Shown here: positions 34,401 to 46,585 of the stretch, piece by piece
How the letters are laid out: the number at the start of each line of letters is the position of its first letter
How positions within the stretch are numbered: the first letter of the stretch is position 1
Source of the DNA: Proales similis
Lineage: Eukaryota; Rotifera; Eurotatoria; Ploima; Proalidae
Length of the DNA stretch: 64,000 nt
Assembly: GCA_019059635.1 (NCBI GenBank)
Contig: JAGVRJ010000009.1
Span: forward strand, 1 to 64,000
Direction: 5' to 3'
Notes under the pieces: model-generated
Databases searched by the model: none
Seen by the model: the letters and a program-made list of their open reading frames with translations, nothing else
Told to the model about the DNA's origin: nothing
Made by a program: the position numbers and the translations under genes

Positions 34401-36068
34401 GTCTTGTTTGATCATAGCGGTTGCCTTAGACGCTATAATAACGTGACAGAAATTTTATACGAGTTTCATCAAGTCAGATCAGATATCTACAAAAAAAGAA
34501 AAGCCTTCATGGAAGGACTTTTGGGAGCTGAGAGCTGTAAACTTGATAATATTGCTCGATTTATTCTTGAAAAGATTGAAGGAAAAATAAAAGTCGAAAA
34601 TTTGAAAAAATTAGACATATGCAAAATGCTCAAAGAAAGAGGCTACCATCCAGATCCGATCCTAAAATGGAAACAAAAAGCAGCGAAGGAGCAAAATATT
34701 GATACAGACGAGGCTGTTGACTCATTCGATTCCAACGAAGAAGAGAGTGAAGATAGAAAGGATTATGATTATCTTCTCGGAATGCCAATATGGAACTTAA
34801 CTATGGAAAAAAAAGATGAAATATTGAAACAACAAAAATCAAAGGCGGATGAACTCGCAAAATTGAGAGCAAAATCTTCTTCTCAACTTTGGCTCGATGA
34901 TTTGGACGAGTTTTTAATCGAGCTTGACAAGTTTGAAGCCAAAGAAAAAGAGGAAGAACTCTCGATAAACTTAAAAAATACGAAAGCAAATGCATCAACA
35001 TCAAGAGGAAATAAGAAACCACCATCTAAACCTGTCTCAAAGACAGAATATTTACCATCTAAAGATGGTGAGAGAGTACCTGCTGTTATTGATCCGGCGT
35101 TAACCGCGAAACTACCAAAAGAAAACTTAAACAAAGAAATATCTGTTAAGAAAGAACTTAACATAGTGGATATAATAACAGGCCATGGCGAAGCAAAAAA
35201 TTTTACTGATCGCGAAATTGATGAGTATTTAAAACAGATGGGAAAAAAGACTAAAAGTACCAAGGAGGCAAAAGAAGTAAAGCCAGAAAAAAAACCTGTC
35301 GTTAAAAAGATTAAAGAAGAAGTCGATGAGCAAATTACCCAAGTCAAAGATAAAAAGGAACCAAGTAGATCCAAAGGAAAAGATATCAAGAGTTTTTTTA
35401 CTAAAAAAGCAGATATACATGATAATAGCGACTCCAGCATCTTATCTAGTCCCATTGAACCCCGGGCAAGCTCAAGAACTCGAAAAAACATTAACTACCA
35501 AAACTTGGATCAAACTGATTCGAGTGATCGAGAGACTAAGCTCAATCAAGCAGAAACTGACAATTCGAATGATGAATTCTCTGATCTTCTCGAAGAAAAT
35601 TACAGGAAAAACAAAAAAAATAAGTTGCCCGAACTTACAGATTTAAAAAAGAACCCTGTTGAAAAGCAAACTAAGCTTCTAAAAGTTTTGAAAGTTAACA
35701 AGACGAACAGTAATTCTGCAAAAGCTTCATCAAGTTCGAAAAGAATCATTACGTCTGACAATGAAAGTATTGAAAACCAACCGCCAAAAAAGAAAACTGA
35801 AAATGTGGAACCTAAGCTAGGAGAGAAAATTGCCAAGAGCAAAAAGAAAAGAACTAGAGTTATAGAGGATTCTGATTCGAGTAATGTTGAGGATGATCTA
35901 ATCGCTCTTGATTCTGATGAAGAAAGTGACTCAGACTTTGAATGCATGAGCACAAAAACTAAGCCCAAAAAAAAAATTCTTAAAACAAATCAAAAAGTAC
36001 AAAAAATATTCAAGCCTAAAAAATCAACGGTGAACGATAGCGACGAAGAACTCTACCAAATCGACTAG
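31411..36068 (+). CDS. TOP2: DNA topoisomerase II
   Basis: Type IIA topoisomerase decatenates and relaxes DNA by ATP-dependent double-strand passage in the nucleus. Two exons (31411-33173 and 33230-36068) are joined across a 56-nt intron, giving 1533 aa. The splice restores WKIKYYKGLGTSTSKEAKEY. Visible are the ATPase motifs EILVNAADN (about 65-72) and GRNGYGAKLCNIF (about 138-150), the TOPRIM motifs TEGDSAKT (about 437) and TDQDHDGSHIKGL (about 515-527), and the cleavage site SPRYIFTQM with the active Tyr near 782. The C-terminal ~300 residues are a K/E/S-rich tail with likely nuclear localisation signals. Length and order match animal TOP2. Confidence 0.97.
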
Positions 36069-36429
36069 CTAAAAAATTCACTTCAAAGCGATTCGAACTT
36101 AAGTTTATCTTACAAATTGAAAATTGTAACAATTCATTTAATTTGTTAGCCCTTTTGTAATTTGACTTTTATATCTCAGATTTCATTCAATAAATAAACG
36201 CTTTTCAATATATTTCGGGAATTCATTTTATAGGCTTTTTAGATAATTCAGTTATTTGAGCTCATGTTTTTATTAAACACTAAACATCAATACTGCTCAT
36301 CGCTCGCTGCAGCGTGTGTTTATGTAAACGGCGGCTGAGCCGAAGAAGAGAAGAGACAGAGATGAGGTGGAGGAGGACTAAGCTTTTCCTTGCAGCCTGT
36401 TTTAATTAATGTGGAAACATAGAAAAAAA
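36069..36429. other. Convergent 3' region of TOP2 and IGBP1
   Basis: There is an AATAAATAAA-type polyadenylation signal for TOP2 near 36190. A purine-rich segment (about 36340-36380) has no coding frame. Otherwise I see nothing. Confidence 0.5.
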
Positions 36430-37476
36430 TTAGCTTCGATTGGATCGGTTTCCTGAACCTCTCTTATTTTCGTCTTTAAATTCGTCCCATTGTCGTTCTT
36501 TCTTAATTTGCTTTTCGTCATAATTATCCTTTAAACGGTCGAGTTCAGCCTTTTCTTCTTCTTTTTGAGCATCAGTGACACCTCCTCCAATCTTTACTGG
36601 ATGTCCGGTTTCTTTTTGCTGTTGTACTGAACAAGCTTGGGGCATAATGCCTTTATCTGCTAGTTGATCATAAAACTCCTCAATACTGTAAACAGGAAGC
36701 GATGGATAACCAGCACCGAAGACTTTGGCTTGAAGAGCATCTCTAGTAATTACATAAGGTTTTTGTACTGGCGTTACACTTTTTGTCTCATCTGATGTTA
36801 CAAATTTTTCTCGTGACTCTAAAATGTTGAGTTCTTCTCTAATCATCTTTAAATCATCAGTAACCTTGCTTATCCAATATTGAATATACTTTGAAAGAAA
36901 TTCTCTTCGATAGTCATCATCTGAATTATTAATTATATTGAGTTGGTCGATTTTCGTTTCAAATTCTTTCTGCTCTTTATAGCGTTTGATTTTTTCGTTT
37001 CTTGAATAAGCGTTTGCTATTAAGCTTGAATCAAGAGTTTCTTGTGTGTTTTTGCAGTCATTTTCAGGTTGCTTGAACTTTTGGAACTGCTCAAGATTTA
37101 GTTTATGAAATCCATAACTCTTAGTTAAGTTCAAAAATTTAATAAAGTATTCATGAGCAGATCTAAGATCTACAGCTCTCTGTTCTAGCTGAGATGATGT
37201 TGTTTTAAAATGTAACCAACCTAGAAGAGCATGAATACAAAAATATCTAATTTCACTTGTTGAAACTTCGTCTATATCTTCATTTTCGCTAAATAAGTGT
37301 AGTTCTTCAATCATTTGCTCTGCTCGCTTAAGAAAAGTAATTGCCTTCAACCTGCTTCTCACGAAATCCGGTCCCGATTGAGTGTCATTTTTTTCTAAAT
37401 CTCTTTGTAATTGCCACCCAATGTCGAAAAGCTCACTTGCAGATATGTTTTCCACAAACTCGGCGCTCACTGCCAT
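36430..37476 (-). CDS. IGBP1: IGBP1 / alpha4 / Tap42, PP2A-binding protein
   Basis: The protein binds catalytic subunits of PP2A, PP4 and PP6 and links them to TOR signalling and phosphatase stability. A single exon encodes 348 aa. The N-terminal two-thirds is a helical TPR-like domain (SASELFDIGWQLQRDLEK, IRYFCIHALLGWLHFKT, REFLSKYIQYWISK). The conserved C-terminal block KPYVITRDALQAKVFGAGYP is followed by SLPVYSIEEFYDQLADKGIM and an acidic/basic tail. The length matches the family. Divergent to SAP30BP with 235 bp between starts. Confidence 0.93.
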   Translation of the reverse strand: MAVSAEFVENISASELFDIGWQLQRDLEKNDTQSGPDFVRSRLKAITFLKRAEQMIEELHLFSENEDIDEVSTSEIRYFCIHALLGWLHFKTTSSQLEQRAVDLRSAHEYFIKFLNLTKSYGFHKLNLEQFQKFKQPENDCKNTQETLDSSLIANAYSRNEKIKRYKEQKEFETKIDQLNIINNSDDDYRREFLSKYIQYWISKVTDDLKMIREELNILESREKFVTSDETKSVTPVQKPYVITRDALQAKVFGAGYPSLPVYSIEEFYDQLADKGIMPQACSVQQQKETGHPVKIGGGVTDAQKEEEKAELDRLKDNYDEKQIKKERQWDEFKDENKRGSGNRSNRS

Positions 37477-37711
37477 GATATTTTAAATTAATTAATAATG
37501 ATCTCACTTATCTTTATAGAGTAAAAAATCTTTAGCCATTGATGACTCAATTAGTTATAGAATTGGCATTACTAATTTCATTTTTGGGCACCATTTTTAT
37601 GTGACTTTGTTAAGTTAATTTTGGCAATCGAAAAAAAGCAGATCTGCAAAATTTGGTTATACAGACCCTTAGAACATAAAACATTTTGCAAGCAAAAATT
37701 TTAAAACCCTA

Positions 37712-38897
37712 ATGTCAAAGTCAAAAAAGCCAAGACTAGTATCATTAGTCTCAGCCTATGAATCAGGTGCTGAAAGCGAAGATCAGAGCAATGAAGACAG
37801 TCAAAGTCAATCAGATAATCAAAATGAAGATGAGAGTGTCAACAGCTCTGAAAATTCAGATTACAAAGATCAAGAGGGAGGAACGATAGATATTCCAGAA
37901 AAAAACCAAAAAAACAATCAAAACTCGAGTCCACAAGAAAACTATATGGCCTATGATGACAAATTTTACCAAGACACCTTGATAGGAAGTAATGAACTTT
38001 CGCTTAAAGATTCGGACTTTAGTAAGATTTTTAAATTAATATTAAATTAATATTTAGTAAAAAAGATTGTAAGCTCTAGAAAATGGATTTCCTCCAGGCT
38101 GCGATCGAATTCGACTTCCATCCAAGCCAATAGCCCCTTGCTCGCAAATTTTACAGGTTGATTATTTGCTCAATACCAAACTTATTCATTTTTTAATTAA
38201 CTTGTACTTCGGTTAAGAACAAAATAGTTCAAGTACTGGATAGGATGAAAAAAATTAATTACTCAATTAATGAGGACATACAGCGGAAGAAGAGCTTCAA
38301 AAACCCTGGAATTTATGAAAAATTGATAGAAGCACACGCAATAGATGAGTTTGGCTCAAACTTCCCAAATGTAAAGCCAGTTTTAGATTTTGGTGTGAAC
38401 TAACTCACTAAAGCAAGAGAAACAGTATATTGTTAATCTCAGAGAACATGGATTTAAATTTTATGACGAGCTAGATGAAGTACAGCGGGCCGAATGGGCA
38501 AAAAAGGAGAAAGAGCGCAAGGAGAGAACAAAAGTAAGATGGTTATATATTAAGCCATGTTCTGCCTTGAGATAGAATATGCCTCGTTTCAGAATCAGGC
38601 AATTCAAGTGAGAATCAAGAATACAGAAAATAGAAAATTCTTAATTTTAACCTATAATTTTTAATACTGACGTGCACTAAATCCGATTTCAAACATCCTT
38701 AAGAAGTTTTAAGAAAATTGTTTAATTTTAATGAATCATATTCTCACTTTGGTTGCCTGATTCTAGAATCGGAAAACTTCTAACTTGAAGATAGAACTTG
38801 AAGCCATAAAATTTTATTGGCGCTTATTATTTTGAACTCAACTATCAGACATTTTTCAAAGATTGAAATGGTCAGTGGTACGCGAAAGCAATATTGA
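37712..38897 (+). CDS. SAP30BP: SAP30-binding protein (HCNGP family)
   Basis: This is a nuclear transcription/splicing cofactor of the HCNGP family. Exon 1 encodes an acidic S/E/Q-rich leader (MSKSKKPRLVSLVSAYESG). Later exons give FPPGCDRIRLPSKPIAPCSQ, then NKIVQVLDRMKKINYSINED, IQRKKSFKNPGIYEKLIE, AHAIDEFGSNFPN, EWAKKEKERKERTK and the end IEMVSGTRKQY. The domain core (IQRKKxFxNPxIYEKLI...IDExGxNxP) is unmistakable. A 43-nt intron near 38370 and a 338-nt last intron (38534-38871) complete the model. The last intron holds a MITE copy. The 'DPHGW' part of the usual domain is shortened. Confidence 0.85.
38561..38795 (-). repeat. MITE-like repeat, copy 3, inside the last SAP30BP intron
   Basis: A copy of about 235 bp in the opposite orientation to copies 1 and 2. 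It starts TCTGCCTTGAGATAGAATATGCC, includes CAGAATCAGGCAATTCAAG, and ends with GGTTGCCTGATTCTAGAATC and TTCTAACTTGAAGATAGA. Shared internal words, such as CACTAAATCCGATTTCAAAC, confirm that the three copies are one family. Confidence 0.82.
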
Positions 38898-38993
38898 AAT
38901 TAAACTTAATTAATTGATTGAACTGGTTCTTAAGATAATTTTGAAGATAAATTTCAAATTAACAGAAACTTGATGAATAAAAGAATAATTCTT

Positions 38994-40517
38994 TTAGTTT
39001 CTTTTATTAAACCTTAAGCCAATTTTATTGGCTTTAATGCCAAGGCGTGAAGCTCTACTATGAACATCACGAGTTGTAAACGGTGATGATCTAGAAACGT
39101 AATCAGGATCTAATGGGTTGTTGCTGACTTGGTATTTTTTGCAAGGTAAGTTTTGAGCTCTAGGTTGAAATTCGCTGACTACTGGAAATGTAGGATGTTT
39201 TCCTCCATGCGGAGTGGGTAGGGAAAACTTTGCAGGAAGAAACATTAAGTGAGAACTATTGAATATTCTTTTTTAATCCTTACTCTTGTTCCTTTAGAAC
39301 TTGCTGGCTTATTCCTGGACCGATAGATACGGTTTCCCTCCGAGTCTATAGCTACAATAACACGCTCTAGAGTCTTGTAACCACAATATGAACAAAATTT
39401 TTTTTCCATGTTAGTTGTGATTCTGGAGAAAATGCTTTAATTTTTGGAAAATAAAAATTTAACTAATGGCTTACTTGTTACAAGCGTAACATTTGAGCAC
39501 GTAACTGCGAGCTTTTTTTATCAACATTCCATCCACTGACAAAACCGGGATGCCTATTTGTATCAAAACGTTCTAGAACGATTTAAATAAGCATTAGGAT
39601 TACTTCTGACTTGCAAGGTATTTTTTTACTTACTTGCATCGAGAAATCAGCGGTCATGCATGCTACCTTTATACTGGCTGAGCTTGAGAGCTGATCTTGA
39701 TCCATATCCAATAGTGATTTCTTCCGAATCTCTTCCAAATTAGAGGGCCTGATCCAGCCATCTTCTTCATCAGATTCATCTCCTAGCGTTTTATCATCAT
39801 CTTGATTTATCTCATTTCCAAAGTTTTCGTTTTGATCATCATTTGCAATCTGAGAGGCATTATTTTTGTTGTTATTCTGGTCTGATTTTTCTATTTTGTT
39901 TAAGTTGGTTAAAGATCGCATAATGTATTTTATTCAGTTGTCTTAGCTTGCCTACCTTGGTTGGCCCCAGTTTGAGTCTTAGGATTATAAAAACCAGCAA
40001 CGCTTACAACCTGATTCCAGCCCTGATAATTTTTAGTTTCGACTGCAGGATGAATCTAAAATCTGAGTTAAGAATTTAGATTTTTGTTCTGATAAATAAT
40101 AACTTGCATGTGTTTTAATAGGCTCAAGCTTCAAACAAGCAAATTCCTCAGTATTTAAGCGTTCTTGACATAACTGGTAGGTCAAAGCGATCAATGAAAG
40201 ATCGACCGTGGAGAGGTTTGAATAGTCTCCAGTTTTTCGAGCAAAATTCGAAACTAAATTTCAGCAAGTACTGTAGAATTCTAAATTTTGAATTTAATTT
40301 TTCAATTACCAAATTTAATACAATCTGCACTAGGTTCTTTGATAATGAAATCAAATGGTAGAACTTGAAGACTTGTTCTGGTGTTTTCATCTTTTATCTC
40401 AGAAATTACTCCTTGAGTGGCATAGGCTGTATCTGTGATATCCTTAAGAGGGGCTCTTCTGATTAAAACAGAGGAGTCTACGACAAGAGCTTGAACAGGC
40501 TTGCAGGTTGATTCCAT
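38994..40517 (-). CDS. NOB1: NOB1, PIN-domain nuclease for 18S rRNA maturation
   Basis: NOB1 makes the final cut at the 3' end of 18S rRNA in pre-40S particles. The ATG at 40517 begins MESTCKPVQALVVDSSVLIR, which is the PIN start with its acidic Asp. It continues ATQGVISEIKDENTR, FARKTGDYSNLSTVDLSLIA (further PIN acidic residues) and an acidic linker with EEDGWIRPSNLEEIRKKS. Then comes VACMTADFSMQ, a zinc ribbon ending KFCSYCGYKTLERV, and KFSLPTPHGGKHPTFPVVSE. It ends GLRFNKRN. About six short exons. The domain order matches the family. Confidence 0.92.
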
Positions 40518-40828
40518 TTTATGACTTAAACAGGGCGATAAATTCAATTCACGTTTTTTCTGTTTGTCTCTTTTGCGTATATTTCTGGCTAGACCACGCT
40601 AAGTATTTTGTCTTAGATGAATATCTCAAATGTTACTATTTTAACATCTGTGCTTATTTTCGTATTTTGAAAAACATACAAATCAATCTCTTTTTTTATT
40701 AGAACACACACATTATGTCTTTTAGACATTTTAATTCAAACAAGATTCGCTTTAAAGTCTATTAAGTGTACATTTAATAAATTTTCGTTATTTCAAATTG
40801 ATACTTTTTTAGCGTAAATTCTTCTTGA
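40518..40828. other. Intergenic, nothing recognised
   Basis: A short AT-rich gap between the NOB1 start and the septin end, both on the minus strand. Confidence 0.5.
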
Positions 40829-42385
40829 CTAGTTGACCTTTGCTTTGTGCTGCTCTCCTAGCTGAGCTTGCATCATTTGAGCCTGCATTTTTGCAACCAT
40901 TTCTTGCATTCGACGCAGCTGCAAATTTTGCGTTTTATTTTAATTTTAATATAACAAGTGACATAAGTAATATTCTTACTTCCTCTTCTTTTTCTTTAAG
41001 GATTCTATCTCGATCATGAGGAGTCATAATAGAAGAGGTATCCGGATCATCAGAATTTCTTTTTAAATTCCATCAGAGAGTTATGATCATAATTTACATC
41101 TCAAGTTTACTTAAGCCGTCGTGACCCGAGACGTTCTGAGCGATAATTTTCATAATGAACCTCATGAGTGATCTCTTGGAAATCTTGCATGTGAGTTCTG
41201 TAAATAACTGATTAGTAAATTAACGAAATTATTCGATTTAAAATGACGAACATAAGCATTGTTCGAAGTTTAACAAAATCATTGTGTTCCAGGTTTTCAA
41301 TTTCGACCACTCCCCAGGGGTATTGCCGACCTCTAAGCCGACGTCCTTTGATTTCAATCGTTTGATTTGAACCAACAACGGCAAATGGTATGGATTCCTT
41401 GATTAAAAGCTTAATCGGCTGGCTAGCAATATATTTGAGTAAAAGACAAAACCTTCATTTCTAAATTTTGTTGCTTGAATTCTTCATCTTCATCAGAGTC
41501 ACAATCTGGTATTTTGTATATTTGTATTTGATTATCACTTAGCTCTTTCATGATCTAACAAAAATATTAAATGCCGAGATTTTTAATAAATTTAAATTTA
41601 TTACTCTTTTTTTAAGCCTTTTACATTCAGCTGAGGTCAAGGTATCCGCTTTAGCTATAATTGGAACAATGTTTACTTTTGATTGTATGGCTTTCATACA
41701 TTCAATATCCAATGGTTTTAGTCTAAAAACTTAATAAGTAGAACCTCTTAAAATAACTTGATGCAACGAAAAAACTAACCCATGTCCCCATGGTGAGATG
41801 AAATAGAAGCAGCAGTGAATTCGATGGTCATTAATGTTTCGCCGATTTAATCCACTCTCATCATCAAGAAAGCGTTCAAATTGGTCATCAATGTACTTGA
41901 GAACTGGTTGGTAGCTTTTTGTATTTAATTCGAAATCAAGTTTCTATAATCGGCGCCACTGGTTAACCTTACCAATCGGTAGAATCTATGGAGTCACCAA
42001 AACCTGGAGTATCAACCACCGTTAATCGTAGTTTTACACCACGTTCTTCTATTTCAACAGTAGAGGCTTCTATCTCAAGCGTTTTTGAAATTTCATTATT
42101 ATCTCGGCGGCCAGAATATATGTCAGTTAGAAACAGGCTGTTGATTAGAGTCGACTTGCCAAGACCTGATTGGCCCAGTACCATCAGTGTAAATTCAAAA
42201 CCTCTTTTGACAAATTTCCGATGAACTTGGTTCGGTAAATTGGCGAATCCAACGTAGGATTGACTAGACTCGTTTGACTAACGAAGGATAGTTCAGTCGG
42301 AATAAGAATTATGCTTTCTCGATAAAATAAACTGGTCTCAATAATATTTACCATATTCGAGGAGATCGAAAGTTTTCCTGTCATT
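40829..42385 (-). CDS. Septin, SEPT2-group GTPase
   Basis: Septins polymerise into filaments at the cytokinetic ring and cell cortex. Exon 1 is short (ATG 42385, [11 protein letters not shown]). Exon 2 gives [20 protein letters not shown], then the P-loop [15 protein letters not shown], a septin polybasic region before it, and [11 protein letters not shown] (G3). Further exons encode [29 protein letters not shown] (G4), the septin unique element around [10 protein letters not shown], and [17 protein letters not shown]. The end [19 protein letters not shown] is the short coiled tail typical of the SEPT1/2/4/5 group. Some exon blocks were read across several short introns, so boundaries are approximate. 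Confidence 0.88.
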
Positions 42386-43417
42386 CTATAGTCTAAATAT
42401 GACGAAAATGATCTGACCAAAAATCTGAAAAATAAGTAGGACTGACATGTTGATTAGCCGGCCAACGGAGTAGACCGCGCGTTCATAATACAGCATCGGC
42501 GTGGCGGAAAATACGTATAAATGATTGGTCGATGCATGTTTTGTGGCAGACAATAATTATGCTCGGACTAGGTTCAACATAACCAAATCTCCATTTCCTA
42601 GATTTCTTTTTATTTAATTCTTATTTGACTGTTCAATCGATGCTTGCCTCAATTTTCAAGTTTTTTTTTAAATATACCAAAACTTTCGATTCATTTCTTA
42701 TCAGCAAACGTTTTAATTCACTCAAAGATAAATGGACCCATACCGTGTGAAAAAAACCGTATGCGTTCATGCTTCGAAGCAAGCAGGACGCTAGACAGCC
42801 AATATTGATGAATCGCATCAATACAAAACTTTGATAAATTGTCGCTTTTTTCGATCTGCTTTCAAATAATATCATTTATTAACCATAATGTTTATCTTAA
42901 CTAAGGATATTTTGGTTAGTTAAGTCTCATTAATGAATACTATACTGCAGCTGTCTGAGGCTATCTTGGAATAGGACGCAGTAAAAGAACGCAATTCAGG
43001 CGTTGTGTATCAATTATAGAAACTGTCCGAAGTAAGCAAAATCATGGTAGCGAATATTTAATCAGTTCGATGTTAGCCCAGACGCTGTTAGAGCTGAATA
43101 ATGCAGATCTTGAACCCTTGGTCGGTTCTTAGGTGAGCATAATCCGATTCAACTTATCTGGCCTGATTCGATGATAGCCATTTATCTCTGCCTGAGCGTG
43201 ATTATAATAATTATAGAGGTCTCGAAAAAATGCGAGAAATAATGAAGCCGCGAATGAAATTAAGACGAAATAGTTCGGATTGATTTGAAATAAAGTTGCG
43301 TGTTTATACGAATGTGGATTTTAACTATAGCTTTGCTAAGAGAAAACTTATTGAACGATTGAACATCTTTTAACTCTTTTTTTCAGCTCGCTCAGATGAA
43401 ATTAAAACGGTTGAGCA
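42386..43417. other. Divergent promoter region between septin and MTF-1
   Basis: This gap of about 1 kb has no convincing coding frame. Just before the MTF-1 ATG the sequence ACTCTTTTTTTCAG ends at 43386. It looks like a 3' splice site, so MTF-1 probably has a 5' UTR intron or a trans-splice site. Confidence 0.5.
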
Positions 43418-44753
43418 ATGAGTGCTCCGAGTTATGGTGAAATCGAGCGCAAAAAGTACGTTTGCGAGTACAAAGGCTGCGCTAGAAGTTATACAACGGC
43501 TGGTAATCTCAAGACTCACTTAAAGACGCACAAAGGTAAACCAGGTTTCAAATAGGTTGAGACTTTTTATTGAATACATACTATCTTAGGCGAATTCGTT
43601 TTTACTTGCGATGAAAATAGCTGTCACAAAGGGTTTTTGACATCTTACGCCCTGAAAATCCATCGTCGCATTCATACTAAAGAGCGACCTTACATGTGTG
43701 AAATGAGCCAATGCTCGAAACGCTTCAACACTCTATACAGACTTCGAGCCCATCTTAGGCTTCATAGTGGCGATACATTTGACTGTAACAATTGTGGAAA
43801 AGAATTTACCACTAGGAGTGACTTGCGGAAACATTTGCGTGTCCATACTGGAGAAAGGCCCTTTAAGTATGACTTGATGCTTGCCTAATTTTTTTTTTTA
43901 TTCTAATGACCATATCGCTTAAGATGTTCGGTTAACAATTGCAACAAATCATTTTCTTCTAGCCAACATTTGAGGAACCATTTTTCAACTCATAACAGTA
44001 AGATTTATTTTAGTTTTTTTTTTTAAGTTGGAGTCGCATTGAAATCTTTTTACATCTAAGGTGAAAAACCTTTCAAATGTTCGGAGGAGGAATGTGACAA
44101 AAAGTTTAAGTCTACATCAAGCTTATCAAATCATATAAGAAATCAACATCGATTGGTAAGGAAAAATAATTTGTTTCATCTATAATTTCTGTAGTCTTCT
44201 TAATCGATTAAAAATCTAGAAAAGGATAGGTAGTTCAAACCCGGATTATAGTCATCATGATAATCATACTATCTCGCAATTCTCCTTTGAAGAAGGGGGT
44301 ACATCTGTCTCAAGCTTCAAAGCAGAACTTGAATTTAACACCGAAGCTATGTACTCGTTAAATTCGAATGATGCTTCAAACTCCAATAGTAATGATGGTC
44401 AGAATCTATCGAATTTTCCTGCTGATCTGATAGATACGCTCATACCTAGCGATAATGGAACTTTACTCTCTTTAGAAACCAATCAACCAGTTAGATTCAA
44501 CGAAAATAATTCAGGAGAACTAAACGTATTAAACAATTCGATCGAGCTTACTATACCCCGTGAAAGTTTTGCATCGCTAAATGACGGCCTGGAAGAAACT
44601 TTCAGTTTTTTACCAAAAAGTGATAATTTACTGCCAAATCAGAGTTCAAACTTAGCTCCTATAGACCAGAGTGGGAGTGGCGGCAACAAATGCCAGGAGC
44701 TGTGTTGTCTTCTTAATTTTAACGGAGTAAATCTTGATGAGCTCCTTCCTTAA
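43418..44753 (+). CDS. MTF1: Metal-responsive transcription factor MTF-1
   Basis: MTF-1 activates metallothionein and other metal-homeostasis genes through metal response elements. Five exons encode six tandem C2H2 fingers in the family order: [95 protein letters not shown] and [19 protein letters not shown]. 'STAGNLKTH', '[10 protein letters not shown]', '[10 protein letters not shown]' and 'FTTxSDLRKH' are MTF-1 signatures. The C-terminal half is Asn/Ser-rich with acidic stretches (likely activation region) and ends with a Cys cluster, [10 protein letters not shown]. The cluster may correspond to the MTF-1 metal-sensing cysteine motif. Confidence 0.93.
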
Positions 44754-46585
44754 ATGATGTTTTTAACTGTTATGCCTTATTTATCTTTATTTTCTTTAAT
44801 TATTAAATTAAAATCTAACTTAGAAAAAAAACAACGATTTATTTGTTTGAAAACAATTTTGTATTAATCGATTTGATCCAAGCATAGGACAGAGTGATTT
44901 AACGACTATTAATAATGAACCATTCATCGAGTCATTATCTAGTTAAAAATTATTTGAAACCTTTTTTTTCTATTCAATAATGAATACTTGAGATAAAGTT
45001 TAAAGAGCTATCGTTTACTCCAGCGATAGAAGTATTAGTAGATGATATTTGCATCTTAGAAGGGAAAATACTTGCTTATATTCAAAATGATTGATTTCAA
45101 TCAGAGAGGATTGTAAGGATGAGATTATAACCATTATTATGATGATATAGAATTGAATTTGGTTGATTCATCGGGCAATCAGTTTGAGGAATATTATTTT
45201 GAACAAGATTTTTTGAAAAAGTTGTTTAAGTAGCTCAAGCCCGAGGCGTATAAAATAAAAAATTATAAATGCCTGAGCGAAAAAGAATATCAGGTCTAAA
45301 ATAACAGTTAGCGGGTCTTTTAGGTAAAACTGTGTCAATTGAAGCCTTTGTAGGAGTATAAGACCAAAAATCGACTTGATTGCCTTATTCTATACTACTT
45401 CAACATATGCCTGCCTGTCATTTATGTCTGCGTATTCTTGATTCGGTTTAAAAAAATTCGAATTCATTAAGCACCCTTTAAAATAATAGAAATAGCTTAG
45501 GCTTCTACCATAAAATAAATTTACCACATATCTTAAACTTACAGCATAGACCATTCTAATTTAGTTCAAAGGGTTCTCTATTTTTTATTTCGAGATAATT
45601 TGATGAAAAATGGTTGAAAGTAATTTTCGCCATGATAAGAGGGTCGTTGGCAAAATTCGCTAGAGCTTATTTACACTTTTTTTTTCATGAAGCCTGCCTA
45701 TTTACATCAATCAAATCAAAGAATTATAAACTACTCAATGATCTAAGATTTTTGGGTTTCTAATTAGGGAAAATATTTGATTCTCATCGGCTGGCTAGTC
45801 GATAAAATATGCGTTTCAGCCCGCCGAATACAAAATTTATCAAGTTGTTGATTGTTAGATGATTTTTATCAAATAAACTCACACCAATAAACAGGTCTTA
45901 GATTTAAAAACCAACAGCAAAAAGGTCTGTTCCATAAAACTCGCATTAAAAGCAAAATCGGCATTTTCAATACATCATATACTAGCACTTTTGGTTTTCA
46001 AAAACTCTGCAAGTGCATTGAATGCACGGTTTTCATTTTATTTAAAACTTTTTAGGAAGAAAAAGTGATATTTAATCAAAACAACAACCAAGTTCTTTAG
46101 TCTATCGTGTTGTCTTGGTTGCATTACCTTCTTCTCTTTAATTGGGTCATATCAAAGTGGGTATTTATTTTTAATTTAATAATTCTGGGAATTATTTGGT
46201 TAGAAACTGCCCAAGTGCTGATTTGAGAGCTCAAACTCCTTATAATGCTTATCTGCTAATTTATTTATTTACGACTAATACTTCCATCGCTCGAGTAATT
46301 GAATGCAGTAATCAGCACCAGCAAACATATCGATTGGCTTTTATCAATAGTCAATATTCTCAATTGGGATTACTTTTAATTCAATTGTAAGAATTAAGTG
46401 TAGGAAAGCTTTTTTTATAAAAATAATTTTTAAATCATCTTTAGTTTCTTATCTTTTTGATATTAATTTAAGCTTAAGTTGCAATCTGCGGACTCCAATA
46501 ATCAAAAACTCAAAGCAGCAAAAACGTTCTTGCATTAGATCTCACACCTCTAGATTCTTCTTATGCCCAGAGTATAAATTAATCG
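44754..46585. other. Long intergenic stretch with one coding-like relic
   Basis: It is mostly AT-rich and empty. At 45126-45296 a plus-strand frame reads DYNHYYDDIELNLVDSSGNQ and EEYYFEQDFLKKLFK, then a TAG, then in the same frame LKPEAYKIKNYKCLSEKEYQ before GT. It could be a decayed exon. No other features were found. Confidence 0.4.

Noticed and set aside
34883-35491. 202-aa minus-strand ORF in the TOP2 tail
   Set aside because: A Ser/Phe-rich shadow of the Lys/Glu-rich C-terminal tail.
33132-36068. Second topoisomerase II ORF as a separate gene
   Set aside because: It begins inside exon 1 in another frame and runs through the 56-nt intron. Splicing 33173 to 33230 restores one continuous protein.
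38401-38423. An intron of only about 20 nt in SAP30BP
   Set aside because: An alternative donor after SNFPN gives a 43-nt intron with a normal acceptor and correct phase.
43869-43929. Frameshift or stop inside MTF-1 after the fourth finger
   Set aside because: The stop lies in a short GT...AG intron. Splicing gives RPFK followed by CSVNNC, completing finger five.
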